Of a DNA stretch of 64,000 bases, positions 24,401 to 36,400 are shown in pieces. This stretch comes from Elephas maximus indicus (taxonomy: Eukaryota > Chordata > Mammalia > Proboscidea > Elephantidae). The notes under the pieces were generated by a model. That model was not told where the DNA came from and searched no databases. It worked only from the letters and a program-made list of their open reading frames with translations. Made by a program: the position numbers and the translations under genes. Every line of letters begins with the position of its first letter. The first letter of the stretch is position 1. The stretch covers positions 61,608,607 through 61,672,606 of the forward strand of contig NC_064835.1 of NCBI RefSeq assembly GCF_024166365.1. Reading direction: 5' to 3'.

Positions 24401-27400
24401 TAAGTCTTTTTAAAATATTCTGTTTTTAAGATCAAGTGCATAGGACGCTTAGGAAAAGAATTCACTGTGCCGTCACCTGCCCTGCTCTTCTTAACTTTCC
24501 CAGTAGTTTTTCTAGAAATTGCTGTCTCTGAATAGACATAAAAAAAGTGGCAGGGTGGACATCAGGACCCTGTTCTGTCCTGAGGCTTCTGGATGTTGAC
24601 TGGTGTAGAAGGCAGTCAGAGGGCACTGATTCAGAAAGGACAGAAGTGAGGTCCAAAATCTGGCCTAGAAAGGGCCTCCTGAAAACAAAGGAACAAGAGG
24701 CAGAGGACCTTTAGTGGATAAACGGTCTAGTCCCCAGCAGGGCCCGAGGGCCACCCTCCTAGGCCAAGTGGGAGTGCAACAATCTGTCACGCGTTTGTAG
24801 GAACTAGGGTTTCCTTCCAAGTTCATCCCTAGCCCTCACCACACCTGGTGGGTGACCCAGTTCAGTCTGCCATACCAACAACTGTCTTCAGCAATGGCTG
24901 CCATTGTCACATGGATAACACAGTAAAACCTGCAAAAGCCAGAGCCTGTGTAAGGCAGAAACCTATCAGAGAAGGAAAACGTAAATATTTTCCACTAAAA
25001 CGAGTGATAGAAAAGTGGTAAGACTGCACCCAGTCAAAGGCAGAAAACTTGTGAGACCTGGAAAAACAAGGTAGTCCTGTCGAGTTCCGGCTCTCACAGG
25101 TTTCATTGTAACAGTGACTGACTACTTATGCCAAGCACTCTAAATACGTCACAGCTCATTTATACCTACGAGGTAGGAACTATCATCATCTTCATCTTAC
25201 AGATGAAGAAACTGAGGCTCAGAGAGATGATAAGGTTTCCCCAAGATCACACAGGCAGCAAGGGGCAGAGCCAGGATTTGAGACTAGTTCTGCTGACTTG
25301 AGAATCCAAGCTCTTAACCATTCTGAGTCTTAGGACTAAGTCTACAGTGAGCAGGACAGGTGCTCCACTCACTTATCTCCTTTCTGCAGGTCCGGGCCCT
25401 GGTGGCCGACTTTTCCATTGTCTTCTCTATCCTGCTCTTCTGTGGAATCGATGCCTGTTTCAGCCTGGAAACCCCCAAGTTGCACGTGCCCAGTGTCATC
25501 AAGGTTTGCCCATCACCCCTGTTCTGGTCACTCTCTTCTGCCTGCCCACTAGCTGCTGGTTCTTCCCCTTACACTGGCTGAATCTCCTTCTCCTCTCAGC
25601 CAAGTGGCCTTGGTGGTCCTCTGTGTGTGCTCTACCTCCTCTTACTCACAACGTTCCCTAGGGGTGGTCCTTACAGGTCTACAGTAGTATCAACTTCCAG
25701 TTAGGAACTTCCTAAAACCTTGAGATGCTGGGGTGCGGACAGGTTCACAGTGAAATCCTATTGTGAAGCCACAGGGTGGAGAAGGTGCTGGAATCCACCT
25801 CCAGCGCCGCTGAAGTCCCCTGACTTCTGCTTGGATGTCTCCAGTTGCCTGACCCATAGCAGCCTAAGCCTAAAGGCTGGGCCAGCTGGGATCTGTTGAT
25901 CCCTTAGGACAGTGGTTCTCAAAGTGTGGTCCCTGGACTAGCATCACTTAATTACCTGGGAACTTGTTAGAAATGCAAATTCTTGGCCCTATCCCATACC
26001 TGTGAATTCAGAAATTCTGGGAGTGGGGCCCACAATCTGCACTTTAACAAGCCCTCCGGGGGTTCTGAGACATGCTCAAGCTTGAGAACCATTACTTCAG
26101 AAATTACACATTAGTCCAGAGTTGGTGCCATTTGCTTGTTGCCAGGCTCAAGCCCTGCCCCCTCATAAGGAGCACCAACCATCTAAACCAGGGTAGGGGT
26201 CTAGGTTCTAGAACCACGTTCTTTGTGGTCTTGACCTTGGAGATATTATTTCAGGGTTCTTCTAAGTAGCTTAAGCAAGTCTCATACAACTCACATTGGC
26301 CTGTAAAATATCCCTTTCTCTTAAATAAAAGAGAAACTTCAGCCCAACTCCTGCATGGCTTTCCCTTATTCTTAATATGCAGGGTTTGAATTCATGAAAA
26401 TCTTTGCTATTTTACAGACAATTCTATAGTGCTCCCCAGACAAGGGGGCTCGGAGGGAAGGCAGAAGGGTTGAGGACTGAACCCATTGAAGTTCTTTTTT
26501 TTTTTTTTTTTGGCCTCTTAGGCCTCAATCCTGCTTTTTTGCTATTCCACAGTCAATGACTCCTCGCCTCCCTTCTTTCCAACCAGCCCCAGGGCCACTG
26601 CAGCAAGTTATTTCTTTAGCTCTACAAACACCTCCTGTGTTCATGTTCCTTCCCAAGTTTGCCTGCCTCCTTGGTCTCTTTGCTCTCAGGAAAAGATTGC
26701 AGTTGAGAAGTACACAGGTGGGGGAGAGGACAAAGGGTAAGATGTGGGGGAGAGGACAGGCCCCTCTCCTTTGCTCCCGCTCAGCCCACGCGGCCTGACC
26801 GAGGTTGGTTCGTGGCCCCCTTTGGGAAGAATCCGTGGTGGGTGTACCCGGCTAGCATCCTTCCTGCCCTGCTGGTGACCATCCTGATCTTCATGGACCA
26901 GCAGATCACAGCCGTCATTGTCAACCGGAAGGAAAACAAGCTGAGGGTAAGGCTGGTGCTCGGAGCAGAGGTGCAAACTCTTTCTTCCCACAAAGTCAGA
27001 AGGAATGAAGGAGGGAGATGGTGCTTCTTTCAATATTTGGGGCCATTTGTGAAGGAAAAGATGAGACCAGAAGACTGGAGTTCCCACTTGGTATGTCTTG
27101 AGGGAAGTATAACCTTCAGATGCAGGTAATACCAATGAGGCCAGGGCAGCTTAACCCAAGGATCAGGTGGTCCAGAGGAGCCAAGGATGGGGGTCTGGGA
27201 AAAGGCCTCTTTCCTCTCCCAAAGTGACCCTCTGCACCTCTACCTGTGTACCTCCTGCCAGTAAACTTGGGAGTCTGAGCAGATCCCAACAGGGGGATTT
27301 TGATCTGGAACAATGAACAGAGGAGCTTCTTTGGACCTTCTGGTCCCTCCAACTCTTTCCATGCCTCTGGGTCTGAGAAGATTCAGGTTACCCCTTCACC

Positions 27401-30400
27401 AGCCCCAGTCCAGACCCTTCTAGGTTGGGTCTAAGTTCTGTTCCAGCTGGGGCCCCTCAGTCAGCAATTGCAGAGATACCTGGCCACTGGGTGAGATCTC
27501 TTCTCCCCAGGACCCCAATCCAGGGTCTCTCTAAGCCTGAACATCCCTTTCCTTTCTCACTGTGCCTCTCTCCTCACCCACCCTTTCAGACAAGGTGGCA
27601 ACTGAAGCTACCTCTGGGGTTGGTGAGGCCTGCGTACCTCTGAACTCCTCACTAGGGAGCACCTGAGGGTCGCGGCCCCCTCAGAGTACCCTGTGGAAAA
27701 CCAAGATGAACTCTTAAACCTGTTCCACAAAATGGCTGCCTCAAGGAGATTGCTGTCCCCCATGCCCCCACCCCTGATGGTCAGGAACAGGCTCCCTAGA
27801 CAGCTTCTCCCCTTGCGCCACACCCTGCAGAAGGCCGCCGGCTACCATCTGGACCTGTTCTGGGTAGGCATCCTCATGGCCCTGTGCTCCTTCATGGGGC
27901 TCCCCTGGTACGTGGCTGCCACAGTCATCTCCATCGCCCACATCGACAGCCTCAAGATGGAGACGGAGACCAGTGCCCCTGGGGAGCAGCCTCAGTTCCT
28001 GGGGGTGAGGTAGGAGGGACTGGGGATCACGGAGAGTGGTCAGGTTGGGGGAGGGGAAGCCAGCTTTGCTTTTACGATGAAGGCATTTGGGCAAAAAGGA
28101 CCCCTGTTCAGCCCAGGAACCACCAGGATGGGAGTGAGCTTCCTGAGAGGAGTTCTAAGTGGTGCTTGCTTCTTAGTAGACTCCAGGGAGACATTCCCCA
28201 CCCCATGCACAGGCATGAGCACCTATATAGGCCACTCAAGGCCCCCCACAGGACCCCTTTCTGACCTGTCCTTTTGTCTCCTCCTCAAGACCCTCATGCC
28301 TCCTGTTCACACAGCCCCCCAAAGCTCTCCTGTGAGTTCAAGCCTGCCCAATCTCCATTACCTTAGGAAAGCCTTCCCAGGAGCTCCCTGTGGCCAGGGC
28401 CTATTCCTTCCCTTGGCTTCTGTCATGCACCATGTCCAGTCCCCGACCCATTTTAAAAGTATATCTTCTGCCTCTTACGGTCTCTAGACATTCATGAAAG
28501 CTGTTGTAAGAACTTCTCCCTACGGCCTCGGGTACCTGGGCCCCTGCCTGCCCAAATGAGGCTTTTCTACCAGGTTGCAGCACTCAGGACTGGCCAGAGC
28601 ACCAACCTGGGCAGATGTTGCTAGGCCTCTGCACTTGGGGAAAACATACATGATGCCCTCTGGTCCCTGAATGCCTGCTCAGCCAGCCGGCCGGGACTCC
28701 TTCCACACCACGCGTGTGCCTGTCCTGAGTCCTGACTAATCATGCCCCGCAAAAGTGCAGATCTTATTATAATCAAAGGACAGGGACTGTTGTTAGGTGC
28801 CATAGAGTTGGTTCCAACTCATAGCGTCTCTGCGTACAACAGAACAAAGCAGTTTGGTCCTGTGTCACCCTCACAATCCTTGCTATGTTTAAGCCCATCG
28901 TTTAAGCCACTGTGTCAGTCCATCTCATTGAGGGTCGTCTTCTTTTTCACTGACACTCTACCTTACCAAGCATGATGTCCTTCTCCAGGGACTGGTCCCT
29001 CCTGATAACATGTCCAAAGTACGTGAGATGAAGTCTCGCCAGCTTCGCTTCTAATGAGCATTCTGGCTGTACTTCTTTCAAGAGAGATTAGTTTGTTCTT
29101 CTGGCAGTCTATGGTATATTTGATATTCTTTGCTGGCACCATAATTCGAATGCATCAATTCTTCTTCCGTCTTCCTTATTCCTTCTCCAGCTTTCATATG
29201 CACATCAGGCAATTGGAAATACAATGGCTTAGGTCCTGGGCACACCTTAGTCCTCAAAGTGACATCTTTGCTTTTTAACGCTTTAAAGAGGTTCTTTGCA
29301 GCAGATTTACTCAATGCAATACATCCTTTGATTTCTTGACTGCTGCTTCCATGGGTGTTGATTGTGGATCCAAATAAAACGAAATCCTTGACAACTTCAA
29401 TCTTTTCTCCATTTATCGTGATGTTGCTTCTTGGTCTAGTTGTGAGGGTTTTTGTTTCCTTTAATGTTAAGGTGTAATCCATACTGAAGGCTGTGCCTTT
29501 GATCTTCATCAGTAAGTGCTTCAAGTCCTCTTCACTTCCAGCAAGCAAGGTTGTGTCATCTGCATATCCCAGGTTGTTAATGAGTCTTCCTCCAATCTTG
29601 ATGCCCTGTTCTTCTTCATACAGGCCAGCTTCTGCACACAGATTGAATAAGTATGGTGAAAGGATACAACCCTGACACACACCTTCCCTCATTTTAAACC
29701 ATGCAGTATCCCCTTGTTCTGTTAGAACAACTGCCTCTTGGTCTATATACAAGTTCTGCATGAACACAATCAAGTGTTCTGGAATTCCCATTCTTCAAAA
29801 TGTTATCTGTAATTTGTTATGATCCACACAGTCGAATGCCTTTGTGTAGTCAATGAAACACAGGTAAACATCTTTCTGGTATTCTCTGCGTTCAGCCAGG
29901 ATCCGTCCGACATCAGCAATGATATCCCTCATTCCATGTCCTCTTCTGAATCCAGCTTGAATTTCTGGCAATTCCTTGTTGATGTACTGCTGCAACCACT
30001 TTTGAATTACCTTCAGCATAATTTTGCTTGCATTTGATATTAATGATATTGTTTGATAATTTCCACATTCTATTGGGTCACCTTTCTTTGGAATAGGTAA
30101 ATATATGGTTGACCAGGTAGCTATCTTCCAAATTTCTTGATATAAACAAGTGAGCACCTCCAGCCCTGCGATTGTTTGTTGAAACATCCCAAGTGGTATT
30201 ATGTCAATTCCTGGAGCCTCATTTTTTCCCAGTGCCTTCAGTGCATCTTGGACTGCTTTCTTCAGTACTGTTGGTTCTTGATCATATGCTACCACCTGAA
30301 ATGTTTGAATATCAACCAATTCTTTTTGGTACATTGACTCTGTGTATTCCTTCCGTCTCCTTTTGATGCTTCCTGAGTCGTTTAATATTTTGCCCATAGA

Positions 30401-33400
30401 ATCCTTCAGTATTGCAACTTGAGCCTTGAATTTCCTCTTCAGTTGTTTCAGTTTGAGAAATGCCAGGTGTCTTCTTCTCTTTTGGTTTTCTAACTCCAGA
30501 TCTTTGTACATTTCATTATAATACTTTACTTCGTCTTTTTGAGCTGCCCTTTGAAATCTTCTGTTCAGCTCTTTTACTTCATCATTTCTTCCATTTGCTT
30601 TAACTATTCTATGTGCAAGAGCAAGTTTCAGAGTCTCTTCTGACATCCATTTTGGTCTTTTTTTTTTTTTTTCGGTCTTTTTAATGACCTTTCGCTTTCT
30701 TCATGTATGATGCCCTTGATGTCATCCCACAACTGGTCTGGTCTTTGGTCATTAGTGTTCAGTATTTCAAATCTATTCTTGAGATGGTCTCTAAATTCAG
30801 GTGGGATATACTCAAGGTCATACTTTGGTTCTTGTGGAGTTGTTTTAGTTTTCCTCAGCTTCAACTTGAACTTGCATATGAGTAAGTGTTGATCTGTTCC
30901 ACAGATGGCCCTTGGCCTGATGATATTGAGCTTCTCCATCGTCTGTTTCCACCACAGACATATTTGGTTTGATTCCTACGTATTCCATCCGGCAAGGTCC
31001 CTGTGTATAGTCACTATTTATGTTTTGAAAAAAGTATTTCCAATGAGTATGCTGTTGGTATTGCAAAATTCTATTGTGTGATCTGCCATGTCACTTCAAT
31101 CGCCAATGCCATATTTTCCAACTACTGATCCTTCTTCTTTGTTTCCAACTTTTGCATTCCAATCACCAGCAGTCATCAGTGCATCTTGATTGCATGTTTG
31201 ATCAATTTCAGACTACAGAAGTTGGTAAAAATCTTCAGTTTCTTCATGTTTGGCATTAGTGGTTGGTGCATGAATTTGAATAATAGTCATATTAACTGGT
31301 TTTCCTTGTAGGCATATGGATAGTATCCTATCATTGAGTGTTGTATTTTAGGTTAGATCTGGAAATGTTGTTTTTGATGATGAATGTGACACCATTCCTC
31401 TTCAGTTTGTCATTTCCAGCATAGCAGACCATATGATTGTCTGATTCAAAACGGCCAATTCCAGTCCATTTCAGCTCACTAATCCTAGAATATCAATCTT
31501 CAAGCATTCCATTTCATTTTTGACAACATCCAGTTTTCCTGGATTCATACTTCATATGTTCCATGTTCTCATTATTAATGGATACTTGCAGCTGTTTCTT
31601 CTCATTTTGAGTCATACCACATCAGCAACGAAGGTCCTGAAAGCTTTACTCTATCCACGTCATTAAGGTTGACTCTACTTTGAAGAGGCAGCTCTTAGTT
31701 ATTTTTTGAGTGTCTTCCAACCTGAGGGGCTCATCTTCTAGCACTATATCAAACAATGTTCCACTGCTCTCCACAGGTTTCACTGGCCAGTTTTTTCAGA
31801 AGTAGATCACCAGGTCCTTCTTCCTAGTCTGCCTTAGTCTGGAAGCTTAGCTGAAACCTGTCGGCCATGGGTGACCCTACTGGTATAGTTGAAGTACTGG
31901 TGGCATAGCTTCTAGCATCACAGTAACATGCAAGCCACCACAGTACAACAAACTGACAGATGAGTGGTGGAGGACAGGGATAATGAGCACTTTATATCAC
32001 ATTTAATTCTCACAACAAGCCCACAAGGTACAGGCCATCGTTATCTTCTTTCTACTGAAGCTCCAGATGGTTAGGGATTTGCTTAAGGCCACACAACTAG
32101 TAAGCGGAAGAGTCAGGATTCAACCCAAGTCCCGTCTGGCACCCCAGCTATTAGCCACAACATTAAATAACCTCCTGAGAACACCCCTACAAAATGTCCT
32201 TGCCTCAGTCAGGGGCTTCCTCTCCTCCCAAGTAGGGGTCAGATGGGCTTACCCTCAGTCAGGGGTTTAGTCCTGGGATCGGGCAGCCAGACAAACCCCA
32301 GTACAGAAGCCCCTGAGACCCGGGCGTTGAATACAACCTTCATGGGCCCACAGAGGGACAGGAAGGGCTGGAATGGTCACTGAGCATCTCCTAGTTCACC
32401 CCAGCCTCGTGCCCTTCTTTGCCAGGGAACAGAGAGTGACCGGCATCATCGTCTTTATCCTGACAGGAATCTCCGTCTTCCTGGCTCCCATCCTGAAGGT
32501 GAGCTCCATGCCCCATCTAGGTCCCATTCTTCTCACAGGCCCTGCACCTGAGAAAGCACTGGGCTGATGCCTCAGGGGTGGGAAATCGTCATCATTATTG
32601 TCTGTAATACGGCATCATTTATTACCATTGCCAAGTGTCCCTTTCCACCTCAAGTCCGCCCTCACCTTTCTGGAGGACACTGCTCCCTCAGGAAGTTCTG
32701 TCAAGTTCTATCCCTTGATGAGATCAGGATCTTCTGGTTTATGGCTCACTGGAGGCCTCCTTGCTCACTTTTTTCCAAGGTTTAAAACTTGCAAGGGGAA
32801 ACAGTTAATGGCGATGGCTGAACAAGATGAACATCATTAATGTCACTGAACTGTACGTGTAAAGATTATAGAAATGGCAAATGTTTTGATACCTACATAT
32901 TTACCACAATTAAAAAAAAAAAAAGTAAACATTCTGACCAGCGACACAACAGATGGTCCCGGATAGAATGAGAGAAAAACGTAGACTTACTGGACTGGTA
33001 GAGACTAGAGGATCCCCGGAGACTATCGCCCTGAGAAATCCTTTAAATTTGGAACTTCACTCACTCCCGGAGGTCACCTTGTAGCCAAATAATGGATTGG
33101 CTTATAAAACAAACAATATCACCTATGAGTACTGTGCTCCTTTAAATATTTATCTATGTGAGAACCCCACCATCACCGCCATTGAGTCGATTTGGACTCA
33201 TAGCAACCCTATAGGACAGATACATGTGAACAGTCAATATTTACCCTAAAGCAAAGATAAGAAGGTAAGGGGTGGGGAAGGGTGTGGAACATTCTGGGAA
33301 CAGAACAACCAGAATAGAAATAACGAGAATGCTGACACATTGTGAAAAATGTAACCAATGTCACTGAACGATATGTACAGAAATTGTTAAAAGGGAACTA

Positions 33401-36400
33401 AACTTGCTGTGTAAGCTGTCACCAAAAATACAATTAAAAAAAAAAAAGTCATTCTAAAAAAATTATTCAAAAATTCGGCTTGCAGGGGGAGGCTTCTCTG
33501 GCTGTTTCTTGGGGCCTGTGTGCTGCTCCTCTGCCTTGCAGGTCTTGGGCATATAAACAACTTTCCCACACAGTTCAAAGCTCCTCTTGCTTGTGTCTTT
33601 CCAGTCCAGCTGGTAGACACGAAATCAAACACGAGTACATTTGGAGCATGAGTTCCCCAGAATGGTCCCTTTCTGGTTGGGAAAAAAGTGTTCCAACCAG
33701 GTTCCTCCATCTCTCTCCATTCCAGCCACTAACCTACCAATCTTGCTTTCCTCTGATTGTTGTTAGTTGCCATCCAGTTGGCTCAGACTCATGGTGCCCT
33801 CATGTATAACAGAATGAAACATTGCCTGGTACCTTGATTCCAAACCAACCAAACCAAAGCCTTTGCCATTGAGTGGATTCTGACTCATAGTGACCTTATA
33901 GGAAAGGGTAGAACTGCCTCATACAGTTTCCAAGGAGTGGCTGGTGGATTTGAACTGCCGACCTTTTGTTTAGCAGCCGAGCTCTTAACCACTGCGCCAT
34001 CAGGGCTCTGGTCCCTTGATTAGTACCTACAAAAGACTTTCATTTCTTAAATTAAGCTCGTCTCAATGTTTTGCAAATATTTTCCCACTTTGAAGATCTC
34101 AAAATAGCTCACTCAGGGGTGACCTTGTAAAAACCAAAAGACTGAAGAACCATCATGTTAATGGGTTGTTTTTTGTTTTTAATAAGGTTTTTTTTTTTTT
34201 TTTTTTTTTATTACTTCTGGGCTGAGCACACCTGAGCAGTATGTTTGAAGTTGGGTATGTTTTTAAGGGGTTTTCCATTGCACAAGGGACAGATTACATG
34301 CAGGTGGGCAGGCATTTTGTTCTGAGTTCATGTGAAATGGCCAGGGAATATTTACTTTTGTGGAGAAGATTCTAAAGCACCAACCATTGTGCTTGTCTGT
34401 CCTGATACTCTTTAACAGGCAAAGGTTTGTATAAAAAGAAGCTGGGATCTAAGAACAGCATACTGTAGGGACCAAAAGTCCCCATAATCATTTGGCACAG
34501 AGCAAAGTTCATGTTCCGGTGTTAGAGAAGCAGACCTTATGTGATTCCCAGGCATACTGCTGAATATGGTCAGCTATTCTGTCGCTTCTCACCAGCTGAC
34601 AACAGAAGTACCTTTTTGCCACTTTACTGAGTCATTAATATTTGAAAAGAGCTTTTCCCTGGGGACTCAAGGAAGATATATGCTGATTCATCTAGAATTC
34701 TAGATCGCACCCTAATCACTGATAGTAATTTGATGTCATGGGCTTGATCACATTTGAGTAGATCACAGAGCAATTAGAAAATGTCACTACAGCTTCCCTC
34801 CTTTAGTTCCATTTACAATGGGATCGATGATTTTATGGACACATAAATTATGAGGTTTCTAGGCTTTTTACGTTCAGATATTTGACATATCTGATTGTGA
34901 TGAATTTTGTTTTATGCTGATAGCATGCCCTCAGGGGTATAATTAACTGAAATGAAAGCAGTTGTGTGTGTATGGTTTGCCGTTGCCAAAGCTGTCGAGG
35001 ATCATAGCTTTGTGTGGTCACATTGCCCGTTCTTGGGTGATGCATTTTCAGCAATAATGGAAACTTCCTTCTGTTTCAGCTCTTGGCTCAAATGTTGCAA
35101 CTGTTTCCAGCGATGGAATGTATTTCTGTATTAATTCATGCATCTTATAAAAAATAAATGGGCTTTATAAGTGGGCTAAGATGCCAGGTGTGGGGAAACG
35201 TTCACAGAGAAGTTTTCGTGGGTCCACATAGCTCTGAATGCTCTGAGAGCATCTCTGTATTCAGTCATGAATGTACAACAAGGGTGGAAAAAAGCCTAAT
35301 GTCATTTTATTTAGCCTCCAGTTAATCCATTTGATAAATTTAATAGCAGACTTCCCTGGATTTTTATTGATCCTAAGATTCAGAATTGCTGATTTGATTG
35401 TATCAAGCTATATATATTTATAAAGCTAGGCTTTTAAAATTGTTATTTAAGTAATTAAATCATTCTTACTAGCTGATATTGAGAGGTACTAAATATAAGA
35501 TTGATTTTAAGTTAAGGAAAAGATAATTTCATCTCTTTGGTGTAGCCAATTGAAGAATATAATATAATTTAATCCAGAGCTAAGGTTCTTTTTTTTTAAG
35601 GTTCTAGAGTAAAACTACTCAGCACTTATTTCCAGTGAAAAGAATTTTTCCATAAAGCTTGATTAACTTTTTGCAGCTGTAAGTGTGCCCATGTCTGTCC
35701 AATTAGGCATAGCTGAGTATTAGATCCACAGGGAACTTAGAGTGGGGAGCCATCTACCCAAGTCCAAACTTTAGTTAAAATCTTTAATTCTTGTTTATGT
35801 AGCCAGCAGAGCAGTCCTCCAAATGCTCCTGGTTTTAGAGAGTAAAAATTAGATCCTAGTACCTAGTTAGTGTTTCTGTTTTTATTGTTTCTATATCAGT
35901 TATTGGAGCCCTGGGGGCACAGTGATTAAGAGCTCCACTGCTAACTAAAAGGTCTGCAGTTTGAATTCACCAGCTGCTCCTTGGAAACTCTATGGGGCAG
36001 TTCTACTCTGTCCTATACAGTCACTATGAGTTGGAATCAACTGAGCAACAATGGGTATATCAGTTATTAACTGTATCTCTTTGTGTACCAATTCCTCCAG
36101 CAGAGTTCTGCTGTATGTGCCTTGAATTTTGATAAGGATAAAAATCGCCCGGTGTCTCGATAAATACAGAGCCTGGGTGGTACAAGAGGTTGACAATCAG
36201 TTGCTGACCTAGAGTTTGGTAGTTCAAACCCACTCAGCAGCATCACAGAAGAAAGGCCTAGAAAACTGCTTCCGTAAAGATTGTTGTTGTTTTTCGTGTG
36301 ATTGAGTCTATTCCAACTCATGGAGACCCCATGCGTGCAAAGTAAAACTGCTCCATAAGGTTTTCAAAGCTACCACCTTTCAGAAGCAGATCAGCAGGCA

